DNA from: Euphorbia lathyris
Taxonomy: Eukaryota; Streptophyta; Magnoliopsida; Malpighiales; Euphorbiaceae
Assembly: GCF_963576675.1 (NCBI RefSeq)
Contig: NC_088918.1
Span: 69,923,501-69,987,500 of the forward strand
Direction of reading: 5' to 3'
DNA length: 64,000 nt
The translations under genes and the position numbers were made by a program. Below are positions 36,493 to 49,200 of this stretch, piece after piece (the first letter of the stretch is position 1; each line of letters begins with the position of its first letter). The notes below the pieces were generated by a model. It was not told where the DNA came from. It saw only the letters and a program-made list of their open reading frames with translations, and did no database searches.

Positions 36493-37957
36493 GTGGAATT
36501 TGGCGATCCAGTGAGGCAGTGACGTGGCCATCGTGGAACATTCCTCTTTTACTTGGCGATTAATCGGCAATCAGGCACGCGGCTATATATTCTGCCCTTT
36601 CTACTTTCCTTTTTTTACTGCATAATTATAAAATTATTATTTTTTAGATTATATAGGGAAACTTTTATTAAAATATAACTTACTAAAGAAAATATTTTCT
36701 TTTATTTTTTATTGTTTATTTGTTTAGAAAGATGAGTAAACAAAAAAAAATATATTAGTAAAAAAAATATAATAAAATATTATTGAATTTTTTTTTTAAG
36801 AGTAAAATATTTTTCTAAAACTTTAAAACTTTACACCGTATTATTTGTGTTTTTCTTCGAATAATTAATCACTGTCTTTGAAAAATACAATTAGCTATGT
36901 AATATGAGTTTTATATTTTTTGAAGGTATATTTATTCTGTTTCACCATTCGTTACAAATTTTAACAGTATGTAATTACCATCAAATTCTAAAAATAAAAT
37001 CATCAATATTACGAGTTTTTACCAATCATGACTTTACAAATACAAATTGGTGATAATGATTTCTTCGATCTTTCTTTTATTTTCGATCCTGATAAATAAA
37101 ATTCTAATGGATTGCTAATTTCCAATCTCCGTAAGAATTCTCTAAAATATAAATAAATACTGGAAAATATTTTTTAGTGTTATAGCTAGACATGTTCTTT
37201 TTCTCTTACTCAATATTTTCGAAAACGCGACATTTTCTTGTAAATGAACGAGACTTAAAACTTATACTTTTCCATAAAGAAAAAATCATCACTCATTTAA
37301 AAGTATATTTAAACCAATTAAGGTTGTTTTAAAAGGTTAAGGATTTCAAATCGTTTAAACTAGAGATATCGAATTCGACTACTAGTATACAGAAAACTTT
37401 AATTGGAAAGGCTGCTCGATGAGTCTCGAACCGAGCAATTATAAAAAAAAAGTATATTTAATTCTCATTTTTATCGTACATAAATTTATTTATTTATGAT
37501 ATATATATTTTTTGTAAGTGGATGTATTTGAATTCACAACCTCACACCTTTAAAATTAGAAATGTACCAATCGAGCTATATTCTTTTGATTATCGTATAT
37601 AATTTTAAGGTATTTAATAATACTCGTATTTGTTAAAACTATACATTTGAATATGCAGATTAAAAAACACACATAAATAAATAAATCAATCGTGAAGTTA
37701 TTTTTTAAGGAAAAAAAACTATGAAATCGATTTTGGATGGAGTGTGTTTATCGCTATTGTGTCAAAAACAGTTTCAAGGACTGTCTACTGTTGCTCTCGA
37801 TTTATGATATTAAAAATCCAGATTTAACCTTCTCTGATTTATTTTTGAATTATAATTTTATAATCATTTATGTTGATATTATACTATTTTTTCTATTAAT
37901 GAAACAATTATCGTTATTCTATAAAAAATCTTAAATCTACTTATGCCATACATATAT
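36493..37957. other. Intergenic region with degenerate SINE-like pieces
   Basis: Strongly AT-rich. On the minus strand 37505-37580 shows 'TAGCTCGATTGGT' (tRNA box A-like) and then 'GTGAATTCAAATAC' (box B-like), fitting a decayed tRNA-derived SINE. A second such piece lies at about 37330-37435. No gene is seen. Confidence 0.5.
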
Positions 37958-38171
37958 TTAGGGCCCGTTTGGTTCAACTGTTAGCTAATAGCTGTTGCGG
38001 TTGCTGTTAGCTGTTTGCAGTTGCAGGAAGCTGTTAGCTGTTTGCAGTTGCAGTAAGCTGTTAGCTATTTAATTACTAGTGTTTGGTAAAATTATATTGA
38101 ATTGCTGCTGTTCGGATTTAAAATGTCTAAAATGGACATGTTTTAAATTAATCAACGATTAAATTATAAAA

Positions 38172-39086
38172 GGAAAAATGTGAAAAAATGGTCATAATAT
38201 TTACAAGGGTTAATTACACATAACTACCCTGTGGTTTGGCCGATTTGCTATGTGGTACATGTGGTATTTTTTTTTGCAAACACAACCCTATGGATGCAAA
38301 ATTTTACATGTTTTTTTACTTTGTCAAACTTGGCCGATGACGACTTCGAAATGAAAATTTTCAAGAGTTAAATGATATTTTAAGCAACTTTAATTCTTCA
38401 ACTTTTTAGGTTTGAGGTCATTTAGGTGTTGTGAGAGAGAAAGAAAATGTTTAGAGAGAGAAAACTCCAAAAATGATGATTTTAAAAAATTAAGAATATG
38501 GTTCCATAATAAATATGATACCAAATAAGTTTAATTCTTGAAATTTTTCATTTTGAGGTCGTTATCGGCCAAATTTAGCAAAATAAAAAAAAACCATGTA
38601 AAATTTTGCAACCATAGGGTTGTGTTTGTAAAAAAAAAATATCACAGGTACCACATCGCAATTCGGTCAAACCACATGGTAGTTATTTGTAATTACCCCT
38701 ATTTACAACTAAGAATAATTTTACTCTTAACGTCTAAAATGATGCAATTTTACCCATACCACTGGCAGATAAGAGCAATTTTATCCCTAAAATTGACAAG
38801 TTGGGTCGATTTCAAATATTATTAGAAAACATGGATATTTTATTTCTTATTGGCTTAATACATCATTTGCCACCTGAACTTCCCGAACTTTCAAAGTGTC
38901 TTGATAGCTCCCTCAACTTGTATAAAAAGTTCAGTTATTATTTCTCAAATTGACCCAACTTGTCAATGTTAGGGGTAAAATTGATTTTGGCTGCCAACAT
39001 TAGGAGTGTAATTGCACCATTTTAGACGTTAAAGGTAAAATTGCCCCTAGCTATAAATGTTAGGGGTATCTTTGCACCTTATCTCA
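38172..39086. mobile_element. MULE-like TIR element nested in PIF/Harbinger
   Basis: Long terminal inverted repeats with 'ggggtaaaattg' and 'gcaccattttagacgtta' phrases. A perfect 9-bp duplication ATTATAAAA flanks it (38163-38171 and 39087-39095). A further element (38207-38699) interrupts its left repeat. A piece of another repeat family lies at about 38845-38945. Confidence 0.78.
38207..38699. mobile_element. Second-level nested MULE-like element
   Basis: The ends are GGGTTAATTACACATAACTA and ATAGTTATTTGTAATTACCCC-like inverted repeats. A perfect 9-bp duplication TATTTACAA lies at 38198-38206 and 38700-38708. Removing it restores the left terminal repeat of the host element. Its core resembles the core of 573-1093 in reverse. 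Confidence 0.8.
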
Positions 39087-39426
39087 TTATAAAATAAAAA
39101 ATATGTTACACACATTAATAAAAATAATCTATATAAAAAAAATAAAAAATTTATTGAACGCAACAAAACCTTGTTCTTCCGGTAATTATGTTGTAGAAAT
39201 ATAAATAATAATAAGAAGGATAATTCTGTCAATAACAACTAACTACAAACAACTGTTTATGAAAAGCTCCAAATAGGAGCTTTTCGTGAAACGCTCCAAA
39301 ACGCTACAGATTCCAGAAAAAATGGTAAACGTTGCGGTTATATAAACCTAACCAAACGCTATTTTTTCTGCGGTTTGGAGTGAAACGCTAAACGCTCCTC
39401 CGAAAAGCTAAAACAAACACCCCTTA

Positions 39427-39933
39427 ATAAAGTTAAAATTTAAATACTTTATAAGTGCTAAATAACCATAATACAAACTTCAATCACAACTATATTAATA
39501 TATCAAATTAAAAAATTTAATATGATACTTAACCAGATTAGGATTGAGGCTATCCAACGGCAGAAATTTTATAGAAATTTAATGATACTCGATCAATAAA
39601 ATTCGTTTTGCATATCACTACATGAAAAATTATTGGTATAAAAAATAAATCATTAATTAATTCGCCGGATGTATTATTTCCGGAATACCTCACATTCACT
39701 TAAGAACAAAAAACTATATATTATATTCCTAGAGAAAGAGAATGAGAACAATCTGCTTATATGTCTGTTTAGTGGATACCGAAAAAGGTAGTATGCTCAC
39801 GATTCGGGAAAGATTTTCATCCCATACAAGTAATTTCTTTTATTATTCTCGTCTCAAAACTTTCTTATAAAGTCCGAATAATCTTATTAGAGTCTGATAA
39901 AAATATGTACTCGTTATCATGCCTGTAAATCAA
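39427..39933. other. Intergenic, no gene seen
   Basis: AT-rich DNA between two transposon stacks, with no conserved frame or repeat end noticed. Confidence 0.5.
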
Positions 39934-39942
39934 TTATAATAA

Positions 39943-40610
39943 GGCAAAAAGCATCATGAGACCCTTGATCTTTCATTATTTGGTGCATTAAGCCCTCGAT
40001 CTTTCATTTAGACACATTGAGCCTCTGATCTTTCACTGTTTGGTGCATTAAGCCCTCGATCTTTTATTTAGACACATTGAGCCCCTGATCTTTCATATAT
40101 GGGTGTATTAGACCCTTCCATAAATCAATTAATATATAAGTGTATTAAGGGAATGTTTGGTTAGGTTTATATAACCGCAACGTTTAACATTTTCTCTGGA
40201 CACTGCATCATTTTAGCGCTTTTCACGAATATTAGTTACTTGTTATTGACAAAATTATTATTCTTATTTCCACAAAATGTGTTTCCTTTTTAACATTATT
40301 TTTATTTTTAGAACATAATTATCGAAAAATAAGGTTCTGTTGCGTCCAATAACAACTGCAAACAACTAACATCAACAAAAACATCTATTAGGTAAGAGTT
40401 GAACCAAACATGCCCTTAATACACTTGATTTACAGAAGGGTCTAATACACCCATATATGAAAGATCAAGGGCTCAATGTGTCTAAATGAAAGATCGAGGG
40501 CTTAATGCACCAAAAATTGAAAGATCAGGGACTCAATGTATCTAAATGAAAGATCGAGGGCTTAATACACCAAATAATGAAAGATCAGGGGCCTCATAAT
40601 GCTTTTTGCC
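39943..40610. mobile_element. Foldback MULE-like element with a central PIF-like MITE
   Basis: Two arms of about 190-200 bp are inverted copies, beginning GGCAAAAAGCAT on the left and ending ATGCTTTTTGCC on the right. They are made of repeats such as 'gatctttcatttagacacattgag'. A perfect 9-bp duplication TTATAATAA flanks it (39934-39942 and 40611-40619). The middle is occupied by a smaller MITE (40149-40416). Confidence 0.85.
40149..40416. mobile_element. PIF/Harbinger-like MITE nested in the foldback element
   Basis: It begins GGGAATGTTTGGTTAGG and ends GTTGAACCAAACATGCCC(T). The 3-bp TAA is on both sides. Its sequence is a short relative of the outer elements at 10621 and 37961 ('tatataaccgcaacgtttaac', 'ttatttccacaaaatgtgtttc'). 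Confidence 0.75.
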
Positions 40611-40619
40611 TTATAATAA

Positions 40620-41949
40620 CGATGAATTACTCATAATAAAATAGATAAAGAAATAGATGGTGACATCAACTAATTTAAATAAGATGCAAGTAAAACATGT
40701 TTCTTATTATTAATGGGTACATTTTTAGCTACTCATGTTGGAGATTATTTAATGAAAAATGGTCCATTTTCTATATATAAAATGGTCCATGGAAATTATA
40801 TATTTTCTTTCAACTTAAATAAGCAAGTCTCCTTTTTACGACCACTACTGATTAAATATTAGATTATGTTTAGATTTACTCCAATTTTATTATAATAAAA
40901 AAAAACATATATTAGTTATTTAAAAAAAACATATATTAGTTTCATATTTATTTTCTGAAGAAAGTTTCATATTCTTAAATAAAAAAAAATTAATTGGAGA
41001 AATTATTTAACAATCAAATCTGATGCAAAAAAGAAAGTATTATTTATTACTTTAATATTAAATTAATTGTATGTGGATACCCCTAGTAACGTGGAATTTA
41101 AAAACATAACATTAATCAAATTAGAAAAAATCAAAATTCTGTAACTAAATTATAAAGATATCAAATTACTGTTTAGCAATTAATATATCGCGATTTGGAT
41201 ATTGTACCTCTTCGGTTGTGGAGCTTTGAGGATTATACTTCGGTTTATAAAATACTTGGATAATAAGTATATAGAGATTATGGTTGAGCCACATTTCTAG
41301 ATAGTTCTACGGTTCCATAATCGCCATGAGTTTAGTGTATTTATTGCAGGTCTTCAGGAGATTCTCTCTGATGAAATCTGCTTTAAACAAAGTTATCTGT
41401 GTGTAGTTTTTTCTTTTAGTTTCGCGTTTAGCTCTTTTTTTTATTCCATGAAATAAAATTAATATATCACGATTTACTAATCAATTTTTTTTTGTTTTTT
41501 TTTAAATAAAAAACAGAAAAATTTGGATTTTGGTGGCTAAAGTATTATGGGGTCTTGCTGAATTTCTTGAAAAGAGAACAATATGAATATTTATTTATTT
41601 ATGAGAAAAAAACTTTATTGTATACTATTTGATTGAATAGTAGCTTAAGAATATAATAAATGTTAAAAAATGAAGGGGGTGCAGTACATAGTATAGTGCA
41701 ATAATTGTTTCTAGAAAAAGAAAACCCAAAAAAAGAATAAGTTTCAACTTTTGTTCTAATAATCAAAGGAGGGAAATTAAAGCTTTCTTTTTTAATTATT
41801 TCCACTATATATGAACACCAAGTTTCCTTTTTCTTTACATTTTTCTACGTAAAGATAAAGGCTGCTATTAATTTTATCAAACAATTTCATTATATATATT
41901 GGAAAGAAACCCATATATATTAATAACATTTATAGGTTTAGAAGACAAC
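40620..41949. other. Intergenic, no gene seen
   Basis: Very AT-rich. About 41170-41460 may be the tail of an old LINE ('ttttttttattccatgaaataaaatt'), but this is weak. No gene is supported. Confidence 0.4.
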
Positions 41950-42692
41950 TTCATAAGAAGCTCTAGCAAGATTATGAGTGACACTCTACTCGCAAAACGA
42001 TTAACAAAACTAATATAAACCTCAACAACCTCTTAGAATTATCTAACACCAGACCATAAGGAGCTCGAAAAGAAGATTGAGCAAGATCGGTCACTATAAT
42101 TTCAGCATCTATCTCATCAATACACTCATGAACTTTCTTGTTCTTTAACGAACCAAGTGCTTCCTGAATCCCTAGAGCTTCTCAAACACGAGGCAAATAA
42201 TTTCTTTACTCATGCTTATTAATCCGGACAAGATCAAATAGAATACGAACTGACTGTAGGTTGCCTAGGTCGCGGCGGTTTCAAACAAAGATACTTATAA
42301 TGATAGGTGGGCCTACCCAATAGAGCATGTTATTGACCCGTTGTCCATTCATTTAATGATTCCTCTATTCTTCTACATTTTGGGTCCACTGTAACAACTT
42401 CCTCATTTGAAATAGTATTAAATGTCTTACCATTTTCCATATTTCATCCATTTATTTCGTCAACTACTATTTGAGTAATCCCCGCTCTTTTCTTTAGGAG
42501 TTATGATTCAACCCTACTAAACCGTGAATCATCGTTGACCGAAATCTACTACCACTCCTAGCACCAACGTCATCACCAGCCACCTTGCACGCTTGGGTGC
42601 CTGCTTTTGACCAACTTGTGTTATCGTTCCAATCTCATATAGCTTAGAAACTTCCCCCATTCTCTAATTCACACACTTTAGAACAAGTGGTT
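41950..42692 (-). pseudogene. Decayed LINE, right-hand part (RNase H end)
   Basis: Translating the minus strand in broken frames gives pieces typical of the RNase H end of plant LINE ORF2 ('GIQEALGSLKNKK', 'SHNLARASYEV'). It is continuous with the ORF1 remnant beyond the Copia 2 insertion once that element is set aside. The central ORF2 domains are missing, so the LINE had an internal deletion before Copia 2 landed. Confidence 0.55.
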
Positions 42693-42697
42693 TCTAT

Positions 42698-44518
42698 TGT
42701 TGGGGTTTTAGTGTCCTATAGACAATTGTTCTAGGATGCAAACTTAATGTAAATGAAGTGTTCTTTGTATCATTTGTTTTAATGAGATATGGTTTCATAA
42801 CTATATAAAGGCAATCCCTTTTAAGAACTAAATAAAGTCTAATAAAAGGAAATCCATAAGTTTGTTTAAAGTGATTATAAAGTGTTCATACAAGCATGAA
42901 GTGAGACGAAACTTTATAATAAACTAATAAACTTAAAACCACCCCAACTCAAGTAATATGTTTAGGATTGACATGTCACTGCTGAGACTTGCATGTAACA
43001 ATGTCTTCTGTCGAGACAGAAAGCTGATCTCACAAGCTTCATATATACAGATATCTGAACAGTTACGTGGATCCAATGAAAAGGAGTTCATTAGGATTGG
43101 GGACCCGATTAGAGATAACAAGATGGGTAAATTCATCCTTGTCACATGTTCATCTCATTGGAATTAATAGGTATAAGTAATCCTCAGACTCAAAGGAATG
43201 TTAATTAGTAATTCTGGATTACGGAATGTGACGCTTTGATCCTGTTGTAACACGATCCATAACAGAGATAACTCTGGGGTGTGAACGGCAGACGTTGGGT
43301 GTCACAGGAAGTATTGCAGGATAGTTATACATTGGATTGAGCATTTATCACTCCCGATAAATAGGAGATACGTCCATGGATCGCTTGTGGAAGACTTGAC
43401 TCTAAATCCTTGCAAGGTGATAGCTTAAGACTTGAAATACAGATTTCACTTAACCTATCTAATTGGAGTTGACTCGGCCTGTACAAGTAAAATGAACGTC
43501 TCGCTATATGTGACTTGACATTATCTATAGTCATAAGATTCAGTTCAAGGATGTAGTTGATAAAGGATCGAATTATACTGTAACTAATACGGAAAGGTCA
43601 ACGACAGAATCAACATGTCTTCTTATAGCTCTAGGGGAATGTTTCAGATTTGCCAATCACATTTTGCATACTCATTCCGTTGTGCAAAGATTAAATATAA
43701 TTCTGTAAAAATTAATTTAATAGTTGCATACGGCTAGAAGCAATAAGAACCTAATGGGTCACACATAAGACTTGGAACCCAAAAGAGAAACGGATGTTAA
43801 TTAATTGATGGAAGCCCAACTGAGCCTAATAAGACCCAGTTAATGAGGGGGGCGATTTTATGTATATAAAATACATAAATAATTAATTTGATTTTATCAA
43901 TTCCAATTAAATTAGGATTATGAATTAAATTAATTAAAGGATAAATAAGTTAGGAGTTTTAATGAGATTAAATTACACCTATTATTATCCTATAAGGTTA
44001 CTATTATTATCTTTATATTTAAGATATAATTATAGATAATAAATAAGAATTATATCCCGAATTAAATTCTTATTCAGTAACCTAATTCTATCTAACTAGG
44101 GTTTAGATACAAGAGAATATAAATACCCCCTACATGTGAATTTTCGAAATACACATAGACAACCCGGGAGAGAGAATTTCGACCCACACTAGAGGACGAG
44201 ATTATCCACCGTTTCCTTCCGTTCAATTGATTACATCTCTTTTCTCTTTATCCTTAATCTTGTGTTGATTAATTTGAGACAATCTATTTTGATTGTTATA
44301 TACGGTTGAAATCTAACTTGATCTTCAATTGTTTTGTTTTGTGCTCGGGAACTCGAAGTAAGAATTGTGGGCACTTCGTTTGCAACGGTAGATAGAACTT
44401 CTAAAAGGTAATTCTTTTATCCTCTTTATATGAAATAACGATTAACGGATCTTGGGTTAATGGAAATAGGTTAAATTTTTTATATTTCCGCTGCCAAACG
44501 TTAGCCTATTTTCCTTCA
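42698..44518 (+). repeat. 5' LTR of Copia 2
   Basis: It starts TGTTGGGGTTTTAG and ends CTATTTTCCTTCA. A TATA-like TATAAATA lies at 44118-44125. It differs from the 3' LTR by scattered substitutions and single-base gaps, more than for Copia 1, suggesting an older insertion. Confidence 0.9.
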
Positions 44519-44519
44519 G

Positions 44520-44531
44520 TGGTATCAGAGC
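44520..44531 (+). promoter_or_regulatory. Primer-binding site of Copia 2
   Basis: TGGTATCAGAGC, one base after the 5' LTR, is complementary to the 3' end of plant initiator methionine tRNA, the usual primer for minus-strand synthesis in plant Copia elements. Confidence 0.85.
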
Positions 44532-46297
44532 TTGCGTTAAATCCGTTATTTCATATATGAAAATTTAGAAGTTTTTCAATCAGATTGAATAAATATTTAT
44601 AGTTAGGTTAATTAACAAAATTGTTTTGATTAATTATTTCTAAAGATAAATAAGTTTTAATTAATTGTTAATTAAAATAGATTATGCATATGTTCCTAAT
44701 AATTTTGGTTGATAATTATTGTAACAAAATCTATTAGTTTTATAGTTAGATTGATAAAAGTTAGTTTTATTGATTCTAAGGATAAAACCGAAAATCTATA
44801 ATAGGTTTTCTTACTTTCTGAAAATCGTTTTAAACTTAAAAAAACAAAATTGGACAGCAGCTCGGGTCGCGCCTCACGGCGCAACCCGGCTGCTGCCTCG
44901 CGGCAGCAATCGCGCAGCGGCTGGCCAGACGCGTTAGGGCTGCTGCCAAACGGCAGCAGCCGCGTCCTCGGGCCCGGCCCAAGACCCACTTATTTTAAAA
45001 CCGTTTTAAAATTAGTTTTAAATATATTTGTATATATATATATATATATATATATGTTTCAGAAATTAATAGTTTTATGTTTTGATTATCGAATGAAAAA
45101 TTTATTTAAAAGTTTGTTTTACCTATTTGTAAATCAAAAGTATGAAATGAATTGAAATCAAAATAATTGGGACATGTATAATTAAGTTTTGTATAGTTGT
45201 ATTAATTTAAAAGGTTAATATAGAAGATACGAAATTGTTAGAAGTAAAATTGGATGAAAGTTAATTTGATATGTTAATGATTAACCTAAATATTACATAA
45301 AGTACTTATGTAATCAACCAATTAAATTTATTTAATTGAGTCTATGCATGTTTGGAGTTATGGACTTATTTAGACCCTCTTTTAGTCTTTTGGTGTTTTT
45401 GAAATAGGGTCTGCGAGTCCTGCCTTTCTACTATCTATTGCAATTTCTCTTCTCATCTAATTCCCTTCAATTTAATTGAAGTTTTCTTTAGTAGTATAGA
45501 AATTAATATGTAATTTCAAGGCGCCATGGAGAAGACGAAGGACCTAAAGAGAAATATGTAATAGTTAGTATTTCCCTAGGTTTGACCTTTTATTCCGTCT
45601 CTGGCTCGACAGAATAATTTAGATAATATGTCCATAACGCCAATGTATGTGTCTGATGTATGCTAAAGCAAATCAAGACTAAGTTAGATTATGAGACTTG
45701 AAATAAAAATCCCTCACTAATTAAAAGTTAAGTAAATAAGCAAGTTATTAAAATCGGCCGCCCCTTCCTAATGTTATAATTCAGCCGGCAGTACTGGGGG
45801 CCTTTGGGTTGTTGAGCAAACTCAAGCTCGGGGTCTTATGGTAACACCTAAATTATCGAAAATCTTTCTTTCATGAATATGGGGAAATACTTAAATTAGA
45901 TTATGATAATTGGATGAGCAAACTCATGTTATCATAGACTAATGGGCAATATGGTTGGGATTAATATGAATAGCATATTAGTTACTAATGTGGTTAGTAA
46001 CCCAATAACCTAGGAATCACATTAAAGATGTGATTGATTACATGAATCTACCTAACAAATGAGACTAGCTTGTTGAGCAAACTCAATGCGAAATCTCACG
46101 AGTTAGGATCCCAGCTCACTAAAGGATTTGTGAAATTCTTCGAATTAATATGGAGGGCTATTAATTTGGCAAAATAGTGGGAGCAATCTAAGATGAATTA
46201 AAAGACCTATAATTTTAGATTGATATACTTTAAAACAAATGAATAACATACGTTTACTCTTTCTCACTCTCAGATTTAATTAAACACTCTTAAAATC
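44532..46297 (+). other. Leader of Copia 2
   Basis: A 1.8 kb AT-rich leader with a sharply GC-rich island (44855-44990), which contains three adjacent perfect or near-perfect hairpins. An (AT)n run follows at about 45031-45055. The 12-mer TGAGCAAACTCA occurs three times (45813, 45915, 46074). No long reading frame. In retroelements such leaders hold dimerisation, packaging and translation signals, but none is proven here. Confidence 0.6.
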
Positions 46298-49200
46298 ATG
46301 ACTAAAACCAATCTGCAAAACATTCTTACCGATAACAAGTTGAACGGTTCAAACTTCACCGACTGGTTTCGTAACCTCAAAATTGTTTTGAAGTTCGCAA
46401 AGAAAGGGTATGTACTTGATACACCGATACCCCCTTACCCGGTGGATGGTGCTCCCTACCAAGAATTTTATGCTTACTTGAAGCATAAGGCTGATGACGA
46501 TCATGCGGGAGACATCATACTTGCATCAATGACACCGGAATTGAAAAGGCAACATGTAGAAATGGATGCCTATTCCATGGTCGCGCACCTGAAAGAGTTG
46601 TTTATAAATCAAACTCGGTGCGAACGCTATGAGATAACAAAACAGTTATATAGATGCAAGATGCAGGTGGGCACATCTGTAATGGCACATTGTGTCAAGA
46701 TGATTAGCCTTATCACCAAGTTTTCTAGTATTGGAGATGTGATGGATCATGAACTAAGTGTAAACTTACTTCTTCAGTCCCTCCCCGAGAGTTACTCACA
46801 GTTCATCATGAACTACCAAGTGAGTGGCTTGCAAACCTCTCTTGAAGTGCTTGCAAATATGCTCGAGACAGTCGAGCCCAATATGAAAGAAAACGAGGGG
46901 ATACCGACCCTTGCTATTGAAGGATCAAAGAAGAGGAAAGGGAACTCTCCCAATCCAAACCATCCTATGAAATGCAAGGGGGCCATGCCCACCGAAACAA
47001 AGGGAAAGGAAGTGAAGAAGCCCAAAGGCGAATGCCACTTTTATGGTGAAGAAGGGCATTGGAAAAGAAACTGTTTGGTGTACCTAGCTACCCTCAAGAA
47101 GGGAGAAGTCGGGACTTCAACATCTGGTATGTTTTATATTGAAATAAATTCAATTTCACAGTCTGAATCTTGGGTATTAGATACCGGATGTGGATCTCAT
47201 ATTTGTATGAATATTCAGGGACTCAGACGGGCTAAGGAATTGAAGAAAGGAAGCATAAACTTGCAAGTAGGAAATGGAGCAAGAGTTGCCGCCCTCGCCA
47301 TTGGAGATTGTGCTTTAAATTTGCCCTCTGGGCTTGTAATAGAATTAGGGAACTGTTTGTATGTTCCAGAGATGTCTCGTAACATTATTTCTATTAGCCG
47401 CCTTGTTGACGACGGTTTTCATATTTCAATAAAAGACAAACATTGCGATTTTTATAGTGATGGGATTTTCTATTTTTCAGGAATATCACAGAATGGGATT
47501 TATGTGCTAGATGACAAAATTTCTGTTTTCGCAATTGATGCCAAAAGACATAAGCTAGATAATTCAACTTACTTGTGGCATTGTCGTTTAGGCCATATAA
47601 ACAAAAGACGCATGCTTAAGCTACATCAAGATGGGCTTATAAATTCAATTGATCCTGAATCATTGGAAACATGCGAAGCATGTTTAAAAGGTAAAATGAC
47701 AAAGACACCCTTTAGCAATAAAGGTGAGCGTGTATCAGACACTCTAGGATTAATACATTCCGATGTATGCGGCCTTATGTCAGTCCAAGCAAGAGGAGGA
47801 TTCAGATACTTCATAAGCTTCATAGACGACCATACCCGATATGGTTATATCTACTTGATGAAGCACAAGTCCGAAGCTTTTGAGAAATTCAAATGCTTCA
47901 AGAATGAAGTAGAAAATCAATTAGGAAAGAAAATAAAGATACTTCGATCCGATCGAGGTGGCGAATATCTTTCAGATGATTTTCTGAATTATCTAACTGA
48001 ATGTGGGATATGCTCACAATGGACACCTCCCTATACACCACAACGAGAGGAGGAACCGTACCTTACTAGATATGGTATGATCCATGATGAGCATAGCCTT
48101 ACTTCCAAAGACATTCTAGGGCTATGCCTTAGAAACTGCCCTCTTCACCCTAAATCGAGTACCAACTAAATCTGCTAGTTCCACACCATATTAATTGTTC
48201 GTTGGTAGGAAACCTGTGTTCTCATTCATGAGAGTATGGGGTTGTTCAGCATTTGTCAAACGCATAGTGTCAAACAAACTAGATTCTAAATGTGATAAGT
48301 GTTTCTTCATTGGATACCCTAAGGAAACTGTGGGATATTACTTCTATCATCCAGATGATCAGAAAGTAATAGTATCCAAGCACGCAACCTTCTTAGAGAA
48401 AGAGTTTCTCGAAGAAACGGAAAAGGGAAGCATGATTGAACTTGATGAAGTTCAAGAAGAAGAAACACCGACTGAAACAACAGAAGCGATTGAGGTACCC
48501 GAAACAGTCCCATTAGATGAGACTCGAGTGCCACCTATTTGTAGATCATAAAAAGTTCGTGAACTCCCAGTTAGATATGGTTTTCTAGTGGGAGATGATG
48601 ACGAGGTTCCCGTGTTAGATGACGAACCCGAAAACTATGAAGAGGCTCTTAATAGTCCAGATTCTAAAGCATGGCTCGAGGCCATGGATTCTGAGATGGA
48701 TTCCATGTACACCAACCAAGTGTGGACTTTGGTTGATCCATCCGAAGGGATAAAACCCATTGGATGCAGGTGGATCTTCAAAAAGAAGACTGATATGGAT
48801 GGAAAGGTTAGCACCTACAAAGCTAGGTTAGTAGCGAAAGGATGTCGCCAGAAACAAGGAATTGATTATAACGAAACTTTCTCTCTTGTGGCTATGTCCA
48901 AATCAATCAGAATAATGCTTGCTATGACCGCTCACTACGATTACGAGATTTGGCAAATGGATGTGAAAACAGCTTTCCTAAACGGAAACCTGCTTGAGGA
49001 TGTATATATGATGCAACCTGAAGGTTTCGTATCAAAGGATGCAAACAAGGTTTGCAAACTTCAAAGATCCATTTATGGACTCAAGCAAGCATCGAGAAAC
49101 TGGAACAAGCGTGTTGACGAAACCATAAAACAATTTGGTTTCGAACAAAATTGCGAAGAAGCTTGCATTTACAAGAAAGCAAGTGGGAGCTCAGTTGCAT

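Larger units (their letters stand above)
37961..39423. mobile_element. PIF/Harbinger-like element with two nested MULE-like insertions
   Basis: The ends are GGGCCCGTTTGGTTCAAC and AAAACAAACACCCC with TTA on both sides (37958-37960 and 39424-39426). It is a reverse-oriented relative of the element at 10621-17201. Both contain the same kind of nested element at the same internal site, so the composite itself appears to have been copied. Its own right part has a repeated 'gctgttagctgtttgcagttgca'. No transposase. Confidence 0.8.

Noticed and set aside
42933..43534. Short minus-strand frames in the Copia 2 LTRs
   Set aside because: They recur in both LTRs at the same offset and have no domain, so they are incidental.
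44696..44989. 97-codon frame over the GC island of the Copia 2 leader
   Set aside because: Its only distinctive part comes from the GC hairpins. There is no codon bias or domain, and it lies in a leader.
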